From: Trichoplusia ni
Taxonomy: Eukaryota > Arthropoda > Insecta > Lepidoptera > Noctuidae
Assembly (NCBI RefSeq): GCF_003590095.1
Contig: NC_039478.1
Coordinates: 7,130,001-7,194,000 of the forward strand
Direction: 5' to 3'
DNA length: 64,000 bases
Position 1 is the stretch's first letter; each line of letters opens with the position of its first letter. A program made the translations under genes and the position numbers. This document shows positions 49,175 to 63,590 of the stretch, piece by piece. Below the pieces are notes generated by a model, which was given only the letters and a program-made list of their open reading frames with translations, was not told the origin of the DNA and made no database searches.

Positions 49175-49176
49175 GA
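49143..49176 (-). promoter_or_regulatory. Core promoter candidate: Inr plus DPE
   Basis: On the minus strand, TCAGTC (49176-49171) is a perfect arthropod initiator (TCAKTY) with A+1 at 49174. GGTCA at 49147-49143 occupies exactly +28 to +32 and fits the DPE consensus RGWYV. There is no obvious TATA box, as expected for an Inr/DPE promoter. It lies 289 nt upstream of the start codon. Confidence 0.45.
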
Positions 49177-49219
49177 ACGATAGTGACTCTCGAAATAGCA
49201 TTGTTTGTGATTCATTCAC

Positions 49220-52200
49220 ACAGTGTGCCTACCGTGACGGACGGAAATGGCAAAACGCGTCCACATTTGCATTCTACTATCACAGTCCTAAAGTAAAACG
49301 TGCATATCAGAGTAATATACATTATAGTACTACCGAATGTAGCAAGAACAGGTGTTGAAAGAAGTTTAGCTGAGTTTTCATGTTCACACGTATTTGAATA
49401 ATACTATTAAGTTCGTTAACCCAGTTACCGAGTTAATATTGTAATTAAATGATGCTGAGACTGAATCACACGATGCGGCGTGTTCGAAACAGTTGAAAGT
49501 GTGCCACTGTCCAAAACATTGTGGTGGCAGGTTGCCACCGAGGCGTCGAAATAGAAACACACAAGGCCATAACTGAAAGCGAAAATAGAAACGATGGACG
49601 AGGAAGACTCCCGACGCTTTGTCACAACTATACTCTTAAATTCAGAAATGTAATGTTATTTAATAAAACAAATATGACCAACAAGGATAAATTACGAACG
49701 TATAATCAACATGTAAATAATTTAAACCCTTAAATAAGTTAAACACGTACCTAAAATCAACAGTAGCTGTAGAGTAACATTACACCTCGATGGCACTTTA
49801 AAATTCATGTTTCAAGGGACTATCAAAAATACATTACACGCACTTAAACACTCAATAATAATATACTGTGGCTTGTCTCAAATTAAAAGTCGGTACGCTG
49901 TTAAAATACATATTTGCATATTTCTGTGTAAGACCGAGACGTCAAACTAGGTTAGTGCCGTAACCACGTAGGGTAACACTAATAAGATTATCAGCATGAC
50001 AGTATTCTACGAAGGGCTTAAAATGTTGAGCCTTTTGAACAAGCCATTGCGAAAACATGCGCGACTTCGTTCGACCAAGTCGTAAACCAAATATGCTTGT
50101 ATTTTCACTTTTACACCTGTGTCAAGACGATTGTTTACTTCTTTTTATGACGATTGTGAATGCGCCGCGTCTATACAAGGTAACGAAGTAGGCCACCTGG
50201 TACTGTGATCGAAAGCTTAAACTTGTGCAAGTGTGAGGTAAGTGTCATTTTCAAGTTCATAATATCGTATAACATTGGTAATGAGTACATGATTAAAGTC
50301 ATGGAGCACGCTGAGGACTCATGTCGATGCAGGGCTAGGAGCTGCTAGCTCCGGCCGGCTCTCGGTAGCTATCGTTTGTGGAGCATGGCTCAGCTAATAA
50401 AACGGTTAGTCCTAAGTCGGCGACGTCGACGCAAACCGGTACGCGGACCGGTCCTGCACACCCACCCTCCCGCGCACATCACCACATCCCCGCGCACTTC
50501 TAAAATACACGCATACACGTCACCTTATCAAGAGAGCCACTGCGGCTAAGCTTCTTGTCAATCCGTTCTCCTGTTTCATAGAACCCTTAACTTAGACGAT
50601 GCCTCGTATCGAATTCGTTGTTAGAAACTTACTCCCCAGTGAGTTGGCAACACAATCTTCTGGTTAACCGCAGTTTAGATTAAACGTAAACTACCAAGAT
50701 TATCGAAACCAATGTCGCATTATTTTTCTGGCGCGTAAACACTGTGGCGCATTTTGGTCCCTGCCAAAACCATTGAAGATGATTAGCAATTATGACGCAA
50801 CTATTCAGAATAATATATTACATTTTTGTAGCCAAGAAAACCGTGAAGAAATCTAATGTAGCGTGAAAACAATTGGCGAAAGTCTGGCATAAAGACAAGT
50901 TAGCCAATAGTCGAGCGCAGTGACAAAGGCGTAGATTAGAAAGTGTGTTGTGTTGTGTATCAGAAAGGCCGTGATACCGCGCGCACACGCTCTGATTGGC
51001 GCCCTATCTGAGTATCTACAAATCTGTCGCGTTGCTACCGCACGCCCATCTCATGTCCAATCATTTCAATATTGAAAAGCAGATTCTTCATATTAGACCT
51101 ATAATAGGCTAGAAGATTTAAACAAATTTGTATTTAAAGCTATTTTTTGGAGCTTCCTACTATTTCAAAAGATTTTTCTTTGACGTGCATCACAATCCAG
51201 CAAAACAACAAAAACATTCATATCCCGATACGGACCCACACGAATCTGTGCATGATCGATGACGCATTCAGAATAATAAATTTCTTCTCATTCTGTGGGT
51301 TTTTTATTTCTTTACATCATGTCAAGCTTCAAGCCATGTCAGCCTTTTGACGGTCAAAGAATGGCCCCGGCCAATTGCCTTATAGGGGCGAGTTCAATGG
51401 CCGTCCATATAATGTTTCAGCTATTGTATAACAACGCCCTAATTTCAGGTTAAGGAAACGTTACGGAGTTTAGGAGGTCAGCCGGTGACCTTGGGCTGGA
51501 AGTGGGTCGTTCGTGAGATGGGCTATCGGGTGGCAGACGTCACGCTTTGCCCACCACGCTGCCGCTCTGCCGCGCTGCCCGTCTCGTTGACCCGGCACGA
51601 CACCACTATCACTCGCCAAGCTCATCGTCGAGAAATTGCCATAATTATTACTATACTTGTCTTCACTTCAACTATTGCCTGTCTTTCAAAATCTACTCAG
51701 GCCCTGTTAATCTACTTTTCAATGTTATAAAAACTTTTCTCATTTAAAAAAAAAGAGTCGAAATACGGTTTGTATTTAAAATTTTATTTTATTTTTTAGC
51801 GAATTTGTGCTACTTAAAAGTAAACGAGTAACCGCGGAACTCGGAGTCGTTTACTCTAATGGCAAGACGTGAGAGAAAGCCAAAACCCTCAAGTTTATTT
51901 AATCTTACTTTATATTAAAATATTCCGAATAAACATAATATATAACTACGAAGAAATATTAACGCCTACATTGAGTATTTCGTGAAGCAATATTCGAATA
52001 ATCTCAGAGATTTAAGATTATCACCAATTTATTTTATTGTTATCTATGCGACGTTAAGTTAAGCTACCGTGGAGCGTTACAGTGTACTTGATTTATGTTC
52101 TTTATACTTTAAGATACTTCTTTATTTGTTTTTTTTTAAGCGCATTTGTCACATAGTTGCGTGTGCTGAGGATGTGGAAATGTAGTTTTGTTTATTTATG

Positions 52201-55200
52201 TTTAGTAGTGCTTGGTGGTGCTAGTGTCTGCACTCGCGGCCTCAAGATGTTATGAAGGGCGCGGGCCCGTTACTTGGTACTCGTATACATTAGCCGCAGC
52301 GTGACAGAGTTATTTAAATGTTTGTAACCGTTGCCTCCGATGGGAGCGCTATAACCCGGTCGCTGCTCTGATACCGCCCATCTGATGCACATTTCTTTAC
52401 TCTAAAGAATCAATAACAAAACTATTATGTGAGCTTCACACGCAATACATCGATGTTAGATGTTACCGATCTCAAATTTTTCTCATATAACGATAAACGA
52501 ATTAGATAATGTCTGGGTTTTAATTTCATGTTATTGCTTTGAGGTCACGATATTCATTTATTTAACAAGTGTTTTTCTCCGTTCGAAGTTTTGGAGAGTT
52601 CGTGATTAATAAAAACAGATTTTTTTTCTAATGTCTGAGACTATTACCTCGAGACATTTAATTACAAATTAATTACCGGCACCTGTAACCTCCGTATCTG
52701 CCGTATTAAGTGCATTGGCTAGTAGGTCAAGGAATTAATATGCATCAATAGCAAATATACCTTGGAGTCAGCTTGCTTTCTCCATGCTATGTCACTCGTT
52801 TACCAAGCATGTCTATTTGTAACGGGAGGACAACATCTTCTGTAGGTCAAACAAACTTTGTAGTGTGCTCATTAGATTAGATCGTTAAGGTATATTCTCC
52901 GCTAAAGGCAAAAACATTCCATTATACCAGCCTCACGTAAACCTCCATTAATCTCAGATTAGCTTATTTATCCTTCTTTAGTTAAACCTGCTTTGTTGCA
53001 TTGACCCGATACTAGAATATTATCAGATATTTCAAACAAATGTCCCCCATATTTATATACAGATGGCCGTTAATTATGTTGTCTTTCTCCCAAAAAATAA
53101 TAAAATTTTATGTTCTCTTTGGGAGAGCCATAAAAATTCTTTCCGTCCGCTTTTTACTATGTTCTAATGCAGTCCAAGTTTGTCACGAGATGTTAATCCA
53201 TTCGGAGTAACAAAAACACTATAAACAATATACGTAAATGTGACCTTTTTGGACGCCGATAACTTAACAAGTCCATGTTTAGTTGTCTATTAACACCGAC
53301 AGGTTTCATGTGGATGTTTGTAATTGTTAGTTATGAAACAAGTGTGTCGTAAATGATAAAACCAGGCTAACAATATTTATTCTCCGATAAATAGCGAGAG
53401 ACGCGTGAAATTTAATAATTACTCAAGCCAATGTATATCTTATCTTGCATCATTAACTCCGCCCACATCGCTTGCATGAAGTGTGAACACATTATTTTTA
53501 AACATCTAAAATAGGATTTTATTTCAGATTTATTTGACGTATTTTCAACGGGAAAGTTATTAAAACATTGCAACTATAAATTATATGAAGTATAAAATAA
53601 TTATTTGAAAGTTATTCCGTCGTCTAACAATGACGTGGAATATTCCTTCAAAACGGTCGATTACTTCTGAGTATTCCTTAACAAAAACTGGCATCAAAAG
53701 AGGCGTCACAACGATGACTTGCCGAAGTTGTTCGCTCATTACTTACAATTTGAAGCGTGAATTAGACATGAAAAAAGTCTAATTACAACAATTGCTGTAA
53801 ATGCCAATTGTGTGTCAGTTATTAGTGACCGACATCTATAGTGTTAATTCAATGGTGCTTATGAACCGACTGAATGTTTCATATGAAGATTACTAAGACT
53901 CAAACACCTAACCTATTGTTATTAAGATTTGTTGTCGGATTCAACAATGCGCAGTAGTCAGTTACACTTGATTGAAGAGCAGTTCTAACATCATAACACG
54001 ACATCATAATGGTAACAAAGTGAGCTAATAAAATGTGCGCTTCATAAATTTAAATTAGCACAGACTATAAAGTGTACGTAATTAAAGTGACCTCTGTGTT
54101 AATTAGAGAAATCACTGTGTCAATGACAACCACGAACGTGAAGCTAAAACTCATTTATCAAATGCCGTCAGTAGAAAAAAATTGCAGTGCACTGAATCAT
54201 AATAAATAGAACACTCGGTGCAAAGTTTTTAGATAATCATTACTTAACTACTGCCCTTCGGTTTTGTTACTGATTTTATTGACAGATCAAATGACGCGGA
54301 GAAAGTTTCGTAATGTCAAGCAACTTGCAAATTCATTATGATGTGTATTTAATAGGTTGATTGTATTTAAATTACGGCTTTATTACTAAGCTTTATTTAT
54401 TCCTTTCATCACATTTAGATTGCTTTGAATTAACATGTAATTTGTCAGCCTTTTTTAAGTCAATAAAGCATTAACTAACCAAGTATAACAACTTCCGCGA
54501 TAATGCTTCCTTAATGTGGATTTAAATGTATTATTAGTATCAACCATTCATGGAATATATTCGTTGAGGTAGTAGCGACTTTATTTATATACGAGATTTA
54601 CAAGATTGCATATAATCTGGGTATGGGTGACAATGTTCACGCGTGAGTAAACATGGCCGCTCTCAGTAGTCAAGGCATCCACACACGTGCAGTTGTGAAG
54701 CCCTACTTCACTAACCCTATTTACTAGACCAGGTAGTACGACCTATATCCATTCATACATCTTTTAAGGTTAGCATCAGGATGTAAGCGAAGCCCCAAAA
54801 GGGGTTTGCAAAAAAAACCAGCAATAGAACTGATTTAATCTTCATTTAATGGAATTTATACGTAAAGCATGTTTTCAATTTATTACGTCAATACTTGGAA
54901 TAAAGATTATTATAATGCGAACGCAAAGTAAGCAGTTATCGAGACACTGCTTACAGGTGCAAAATTATGAATACCGAAATAGCAAATACTGTGCACGAAG
55001 TAACTTCTAAAGACTGCATTAGTGCATATGTACTTGCTGGTTGTAACATGATGATTCAACAAAATTGCGCTACTGTCAAGCACACACATTTATTATAAAA
55101 TGTATTAGACATGTGGTGTGATGGTTCTACTCAATCAGGTTATAATTAGTATTTTTCCGGATACGGTGTTTTCGTCCGGGAATAGAAAGCGTCGGTCGCC

Positions 55201-56889
55201 GAACAAGCCCTGCAGCCATTCGCTGATCGCGGATGTTTACGTTAGGGATAGAAATCAGAGGCAACTGGTTACAAGCAAGAAGTGATTAACACTAACGACG
55301 CCGCAGATGATCATGTATATTCTGCTTCAAAGGAAGTCCAAATTATAGGCAAATGTCTTGTAAGGTGCGAACATTTCAAGGTATAAGAATAGCAATTAGG
55401 AGTTGCTTCAAAAGCAGTTAAATTGTAAGTCTTTGTAAACGATCGCTGCTTGGGTCGTTTAGACCCTATTAATGGCAAACAAAGCTCCTATTTTCCATTC
55501 CTAACAGTTTGTTGAATGCAATTAGTATTATAATTACTGATGTTATAGCGTTAATGGCGCGACTTGAACACCTTCGACTAGGAATCATACAAATATGTGG
55601 ACAGGTTGCCAGCTCATCGCGCATTAAGAGTGAAATAACCTTCCTCTGGCTTTAGAACTGCGCAAAATGATTCACTTTTTGTATTTTTAAACTTATTTTG
55701 AATCTATTTCAAATGTTCGCTACTTGATAGCTGCAGCTTTGGTAACAATTTTAAGGAATAGCGGATTTTTATGAAAAAAATACATGTTTGTTTTATTCAT
55801 AGTTTGGTAAGGGACCATAATTTTAATTTGTGTTTAGTTCTTAGCTTTTGATGAAAACCTATTAATGACCTGTTCAACAGTACATGAGAGCAATTATGTA
55901 ACGCAACCCAATAAGGCACGAATTGAATTGCCATAAGAAAAAAAAACGAGTTTTTTTTTTTACTTGTCAATATACAAAAAAAAACAAACTCACAGGTGGT
56001 TTTAGAACGTAACGCTGTCATTGTAGATTAATACTGAATTATTGTTAATAATAACCTTTTACCTATATGGTATGACCGGTTTTGAGTTTGAGTGAGGCTG
56101 GCGATGGCGAATATTTCCGTTGAAGATCGTTTTTACATACTGATGATTGGCGCGCTAAAACCTGTCCGGAGAAGATTACTAAGTTATGGACCAGGCGATG
56201 ACGTTATTGTTCTAGGCTTTTATTCCAGAAGTGTGTTGTATAGAGAAAGTGGACTCCATTTAATTGTTGTTTGGAACATTTAGGTATTTGTGTTTTTATT
56301 TATTTTGTGATTAAGCATACAACAAGTATGTAATGTTTAATAAACAAACATCATATTAAGTATGCTAACAACTTAACAACGTGTATGTAATTCGTCGACT
56401 CAACTCAATAACCATTGTTATTTGAAACCTAATATGTTTTAACGTTTTTCTACAAATTGGTTTCATCATCCTCAAATTGTACCTGACCGTACCTGCGCGA
56501 CGCTATTGTGATTGCATGCTTGCTGATCAACAGTATATTTTAAATGGTTGAGCATATTTAAACATCAATCAAAGCTTAAAATAAATAAAAAACAATAGTA
56601 AGTTAACGGAATACTTCGGTGTCGAAGTATCGAGGCCATAGAATCGTCACCCGCTGTTTTAACACAAAATAACACTCTCACATAAGAAATGTATTTACCG
56701 TATATCATAAGACATCACAAAATCCGGTGAATAGGATCGGAGCACTAGCTTCATCAAGGGCTACTTTCCATGTAGGTAGACGGAACAGTCACTCACACAC
56801 GTCCGCGGCTTCCAGCTCACGGCGAGCGTCGCACGCGATCCAAAAGAAAAAATAACACGGTTCTTCCACAAAGTCAATGCCAAACTTAC
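49220..56889. other. Upstream non-coding region
   Basis: AT-rich sequence with no gene recognised. CpG-richer patches at about 50.32-50.52 and 51.48-51.61 kb could be upstream regulatory DNA. Short open frames are scattered on both strands without domains. Confidence 0.55.
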
Positions 56890-57237
56890 AATACGAGTTC
56901 TCTGATGAGATCTCACACTACACAATAAACCAGTCAATATTGGAAAGGATCACTCGAAAGTTAAGCTGCCAGCTATTTTCGACGGAGAAGTTTGTTGACA
57001 GATAGCGTGTGCAGACAGACGAGACGTTCTCGCCGCGCTCGCGCATACTCCGGTGTGAAGTCGGCCGCGGGCAGCAGCCACGCTCGGGCCGCTTCGGCCG
57101 GCCTCGGCAGCACTCGGCTGGAATGCGCGGCACGCGGGCCCAGAGGCAAGACTTCGGCTGGTCCGTTGAGATCTACGCAACGCCCGCTTCGCTTCGCATA
57201 CACAAAATATAATTAAATTGCAACAGCCGATCGCCAT
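56890..57237 (-). promoter_or_regulatory. CpG-rich candidate alternative promoter and non-coding first exon
   Basis: A sharp GC-rich, CpG-rich block (57.00-57.19 kb) is followed, on the minus strand, by AT-richer sequence ending in CTCGTATT/GTAAGTTTGG, a strong splice donor (GTAAGT at 56889-56884). The three open frames here stop before the donor, so it would be a non-coding exon. If real, it could splice to an acceptor just upstream of the start codon at 48885. Hypothesis only. Confidence 0.25.
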
Positions 57238-58587
57238 CTCAGCGCTATAATGTACACTTGCCTAAGATCAGGTTCTGTCCAAAGTCGGCATTAAGTCAAC
57301 GGGAAAGTACAGTTAGGTGCAGGCGCGGGAATGCGTGAGCGAGGTCACGGAACTAGTTGTAAATGACAAGCCTTCCGACGAGCAATACAAGAATTGCTCG
57401 GATTATAACCCAGTTAGTAAAAATATAATTAGGCCTTCATTCCTCCGAGACAAGCACTACCACATTGGTTTATGAACAGCATTCCGAAAGTGGCTTACCA
57501 AACAAGGCAAACTGCTAAATAGCCGGCAAGAGCCCAGTTTAAGCCTATTGTGTCGATGACTCAAGCCAAGCTAAAACGATAGTATTTAGTAATAAACAAT
57601 AAGTCAATCGCTTTTTTTAATCAAAACTAAGCCGTTGTGTTGTGCTACCTGCTGAATGCGGATTCGCAAGTTTTACGGGTCATTGACGCATCAACCGCCT
57701 ACGCTACGACGTACTGGTCAAAAAATGGCCTCCAACAAAATACCACTACATAAATTTGGTATGTAATGAACGGCCAAGAAAATTCGGTACCATATTTAAG
57801 GGCATGCTATAGATCAACAAACAACAAACATCATTAAGACCTCAGTTTTATACAAACAGAGCCGAAAAATGTTTGCGGACACGTGTGGCGGTCGTCCTTC
57901 ATTCTGTGTGTATTCAAATTGTTTGATTTACTTTGAAGATCCCGCTGTATGCACAAAAACATGTGGGTGTTTAAAGACTAGGTTTTTTGGGGACATATAT
58001 TTTTCTCCAACACCCCATAAATCTTCTTCGTTCAGCACGTGTGACAAAATTATTAATACATCTCTATTTTTTGCACTATAAGAGATGCTGGCATCAGGGA
58101 CTTCATTTCTAAACCAAATGAATCGCACTTCGTTGTATAGCTTGCGTGCATTTACCTCGGCAATATAATTGAATGGGCACAATAGAACGGATGTTGGACA
58201 TAACACAACCGGAATATGTCGGCTTCCGCAGCGTAGTAGTTCACTTGAATAGCGTAATTCGTAGTAAATAAAACACATGGCACAAAACATAAATGCCCGA
58301 AAACCAGTAATTATCGTTATTTTTAATGTTGAAGTACCTTGGTGTATTTAACTTGAACTCGGTCCAGTATTTAACACTGTGTGGCAAAAGAACCATTTCT
58401 AAGACATGAGTCATTGGCGCGCAACGCAACCCGTTTTTAGACCTCAGAGCTTAGAGTAACTTTATTTATCGATAAACAAAAGCTGTTTTTGTACTTTTTG
58501 TTATGCGAAGCCTAACTATATATGGGGAACAAGATTTGTTTCTAAGGAAAAAAACAATTACTGGGCAACGTACCAAGTCAAAACCTT

Positions 58588-58615
58588 TATTTTTTCTTCT
58601 ACAGAAGAAAAAATA
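58588..58615. repeat. Perfect 13 bp inverted repeat with 2 nt spacer
   Basis: TATTTTTTCTTCT followed by AC and then AGAAGAAAAAATA. Purine on one arm and pyrimidine on the other; could extrude as a cruciform. Confidence 0.85.
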
Positions 58616-61600
58616 CTATGGTCGGTATTGGCGAGGCCTGAAAACGAAACCTTCAGTTTTTGATTCGCTTCTATCTTTAACTGCATCAGAAATTATCATG
58701 ATCCCTCTTTAAAAAAACAGAATAAGTAATGGTAGAGCGTTAGTCAGATCATCTGAGTCTGACTCGGATATGAGTCACGGCGTCTCAAAGAGAGGCACGG
58801 CAAGTTTGATAGCATAGTGCAAGCGCACGCGCGAGAAATGTACGAAGAATCCTATTGTGAGGGCCGCAGAATTTATTACCTTATCTAATACATTGATACT
58901 ACTGGGTAAGCCGGGGAGGATACAGATAAAATGTTGTTCATTGTTTCGGTATTTCTCTGCTTAAGAATGTGTGATTGAGAACTATTTATGATGCAAACAA
59001 ATGCATAAAAACTATCGTGAGAAATATTTAGCTAGTAAAACAATCTTTACGACGGTACGCAAGGGATACAATCGAACTGTTCGAGCAAATCCAAATGTAT
59101 CGCATGAGTAGAGTCGTGTATTGTATTCTATAATATGCGAAAAGTGTTTATCGGCGTTCTTCGGAGAAATTTTGAATCCGAAGTTATGCAAGATCATTAA
59201 ATATCTTATGTGTAATATTGTACATACAAGTGTCAAAAACGCCAGTATTTGTGAAAAATCGCGTGTGTTAGTACAAAAAGCAGTTGGGATCGTGGACGGT
59301 GGCGTCGCCGGCGCCGTCAGTGAAATCGCGCGTGTAGAAAGCAGAACTGGGAGGGGCGGCTGTCGGTAGTCGTACACGCACCACAACCGATACACAGTCA
59401 ATTGATATTAATTTAAGAACATGTTATGAACGAACCATGATGTCACAGAAAGGAAACCGTTTTTACAATCGCATCCCACTCAAATTGCCGTACAAGACTT
59501 CTAAATACCAAACTGGGAAAGGTCATTTGATCCATCAAGGGTTTTGCGTACCAAGACGGCGATTCAGAACATGTTGTCAACACAAAGTTTCACGTCTACT
59601 TTACTGGTTTATCCAAAATAGATGACTTTGGTTAAATGCTTTCAAGCTGTGACATGACAAGCCATCACTCGGCAACAAGGCGTAAGGCATCAGTCGTAAA
59701 TATAACTGCGTCACCAACTAAAAGTTCATCAATCAAGTGATGTGTTGGTACTGTTGTACCGTTAACCGTTTCGCCATTACCAGGGCTGAGGATAGAGGAA
59801 CTGGCTCCATTAACGAATTAAGCATTCGGCCGCTGACAACATCAATTATGTAATAAACCATCGATGGGTTGTTTACGTTAATTATAATTATCTTTTTTAC
59901 CGTTAATGTTTACTACTTTCGGGTTGATTTACATTTCGAATGTTTTCGTTAAGTGTATCCCCGTGGACCATTCTGCGTTACTCTCCAAATACCTCTGATT
60001 ACCTTCACAAAGTTCTACTTGACACTCGGAACACTTTTAAGCTTTTATCAACACCCGTTGGGTATTAAAATATTCTCTGTTAGAGTAATATGTTTTGTTT
60101 ACTATCTCAGAAAATACGTAGGAATATCCATCCAAGACTGTTAGAGGCTCTCTCTCCATAAAAGGTAAAGGTTGTGTACTAAAGCTTTTCAACGATCGAA
60201 CATAATCTTGTAATAAATTCTATAAAATGAAGACAGAAAAATTCATGCGTAACTATACTTATGAATTTTAATTAACTTCTCTTGACACCTTCACCAAATG
60301 CAAGTTTATGGCTGAATATTAGTTTATTAACTCTTGATTGCATTCCAATTTCACAATTTATACTTTTATTAGTTTTGTGTCAACTTATGGACTTAGCAGA
60401 TGACAGATTTTAGCCAAGTTAACGATTCCCATTAAGTCAAATATATAATTCATTAGTATCTGTCTCGTAGATATTGCTAACAACAAAATTTATAATCATG
60501 ATCATAGATTCGTTTGTATCGTTTTAATATTCCCAAACACTATAAAACATTATGTTCCTATTCAGTGTCAGCTAAAGGATTCCTGTCTGACAGCTTTATG
60601 GGTTTCTCGTGTGACAATAAAAATTCAAATTGAATTCTACGATAGCCTTCAAATGCAGATGTGGGGATATATGCAAAACCTTAACCTACCTTAAACCTTA
60701 CCCTCTCCGGATAAGGGTTATGACTTGATCCCTACGTTATAACTTAGAAACTTTGATAAACTGTATAAATGGCATGTGAGACTTGTATTGGCGCCATTGA
60801 CAGAACGGATTTTACGACGGGTATGGTAAACTTTTTATGAATCTTCAAGCTTTAGTATATTCAAGATGATAGCAGATAAAACTGAATTCCAAAAGACGAA
60901 AAAGGATTTGTCATTTTTTGTTGGCTTCGCTGATGTAAATGGAAACGATAAGGATTTTCAAGACTTTTTTGTCAACATATTTGACTGTTGAGGTCAGTAA
61001 CGGCCATAGGTGGTGTCACTAACTTTGCTAACCAATACTCTAACATCTTTAAGATCAACTATTGTACGTATATGAACGGTAGAACACTATACGAATGTAC
61101 AACATTTATAGAAATTTTGAACGTTATTGACCCACTGCTACAAGCCGCCATTTGTCATACACAGACGTAACAAGTCGAATACCTTGGCAGCGATACTGAG
61201 ACGCTTCAGAATGCCATATTCATTAGAAACCGGCGCGTACGAGGACATTATACACCCAAACATACCTATAGCATATATTCGTCGAATAACGATTAATTGA
61301 TAAACAAAATCACTATTAGTATTACAAACTATTTTGTCAACTGTCCAGTTTGTTCTAAGTTATTATTATTTAGTATTTATAATTATGTAGTTGAAAAAGT
61401 GCAGTTCTTAACTTTGTTCGGTTGTAAAATTCAAGCGATATGAAACAGAATCTAATAATAAGGCTGTAAAACTGGGTCCATGTTTGTGTATCCTCTTTTG
61501 ATCATCAACTTCAAAAGTAATTAATAGTTATTCTTTTTGTAAATTAGGTTGCCTCGCCTTGTCTGCAGCGACTTGCTCCGTCAACTATAAATCTCACTTT

Positions 61601-63479
61601 ACTCGTTATACTCAAGATGAGACTTCAATGTGAACAACTATCGAGACAACGACATTTAAATAGTACGCTTATGCATATCATATTGGACGAACTTGCACCA
61701 TTACGAAAAGTTTATGTCGAAATAAATCTATATGCACCACACCTGTCAATTGTGTAATAAATTGGGTTTTAAAAATTAAAATAAATTGGGCTAGGCTTGA
61801 TATATGGCGAATTTAAACGCTAAGAGCTCAGACTAAGATGGTCGGTATTACTCGGTATTCGATTTTAGTAATATTTATGGGTTAGCCGTTTAGTGTTGCT
61901 ATCCGTAACAATAAAACGCAGTATTGTCTAACAAAAATCCCCGTGTATGACTGTCTTCGTGACTAATGAATAAGCTATGTTGATGTGTATACTTTCTTGT
62001 AGTTGTTTGTTTCACGTCACCACTAAATCTTTCGAACGGGACAGACTCATAAACACAAGGTAACGTACTAAGTGAAACTATTGAGACAAACTTTCTTTCA
62101 AGAAGGTTTCACTGGACCAGCTTTTCTTAAAATACAATTATTTATTCGAAAAATACTTTCGTTAATGTTCATTGCAATTCTGTGTTCGTCGTTTCGAGTA
62201 TTTGCAATAAGTTTTTATGTTGGTACGATATTAAGCTTTATGCCATCGCGTTAAGACGTGTCGCTTACGAATGTGTTATTTCGATTTTTCAGTATGTATG
62301 GAACGTCCGCTCCGGACGTGCGGATTTTCAAAAGCAAAATTCTAAAATCTGCTTAAGAGTGTACAATAATGTCGGAATTTTCCTTGAGCTTTAGCTGCCC
62401 ATTAAAATAACTACATTTCGAATGTCTTGGTGTAAAATATAGTTTTGTAAACACAAACAAAACGATAAAAAACTGTATATTTTTCACGTATAATTTCGCC
62501 GGGAGACTAAAACGCAATACCTATTTAAAGTCTGTTCATAGTTTTATTCACCTGCCGAAATTGTTGGCAGCTATAACTCATCCAACGAACATAGTTTCGG
62601 ACAGTAACAGATACCTGATATACAATGACTAATTAGGCCTTGCCAAAAGATGGAGTCATAGACAAATAGAGTCGCCAAACAAATCTATTGTAACTAACAA
62701 CATGAGACATAACAATTATTTATATAATCATGATATGACGCGGATCACGCATGGTCTGTAACAACATTAGAAAATCACATGTCGCACGTCCAAAGAGTTT
62801 ATGCTAAACTACGTCAGCATATTTGTATGGCCTCGAGACATTTCTAGCACAGAAATGGATGCAGGCGACTGACATAATATGTTATACGTTATTTTATGCC
62901 ATAACATTTATGTCAGAGATATTTGACGAAGTAGCATCAATGCATTTCTTAATAAAGCCAATTTGCCGATTAAATTAAAAACAGAACTCGGTGTTAGAAT
63001 TTCAATGACGTGTAGGTATTTAAGAGCGATTTATAATTGAGATACTATCCTAATGTCCTCAATAGTTAGCAAGCTGTAATCGGCGCGATCTCCGATAGTA
63101 TGTAGATGGTAGTTTGAAGCAGGAATGTTCGCGGCCTCGACGGCGGGCCGGGGAAATGCTGCGGGCAATCGGTAACTATTTGTCTATTTGACAGTTAAAT
63201 AATAGAATAATTATATACCTATAATATACTAACGACATTCAGCTACTGTCTTGTGATTTTGATTGCAGGGAATGTGCGCGACGTGTCAAGATTTCGACCC
63301 CGCGTAGGATAAACATTTGTGTGATCCACGACAGCTATTTCTAGTCTGAGTATAATATAATTTCATTACTGCGGGAGTCGTTATAAAATATTCCAACATT
63401 CACTAATTATATAGAAGTAAGAAAGAGTATTCATAATACTACTCTGATACTAGAGCGTTAAGGAAGACTTCGCAGGAAA

Positions 63480-63590
63480 TAGTTTCGACTCGCGATCTCG
63501 CCGCGTCTGCTCATGATTAAGGACTCCGGTTGGGTCCGAAACTAGTCGGGCTACCCCGATAAATACGCGTGAGTAAACCGTTAAATCATT
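63480..63590 (-). mobile_element. Probable lepidopteran dispersed repeat fragment
   Basis: The block with CATGATTAAGGACTCCGG, GGGTCCGAAACTAG, GGGCTACCCCGATAAATA and CGCGTGAGTAAACCG resembles, from memory, a short interspersed repeat common in moth and butterfly genomes. It is markedly GC-richer than its flanks. Boundaries and strand are approximate; family name not assigned. Confidence 0.4.

Noticed and set aside
56092..56283. 63-codon plus-strand frame
   Set aside because: Reads somewhat like a protein but is short, has no domain or splice signals, and lies among similar chance frames.
62303..62319. ACGTCCGCTCCGGACGT short palindrome
   Set aside because: Arms of only 7 bp; expected by chance at this scale.
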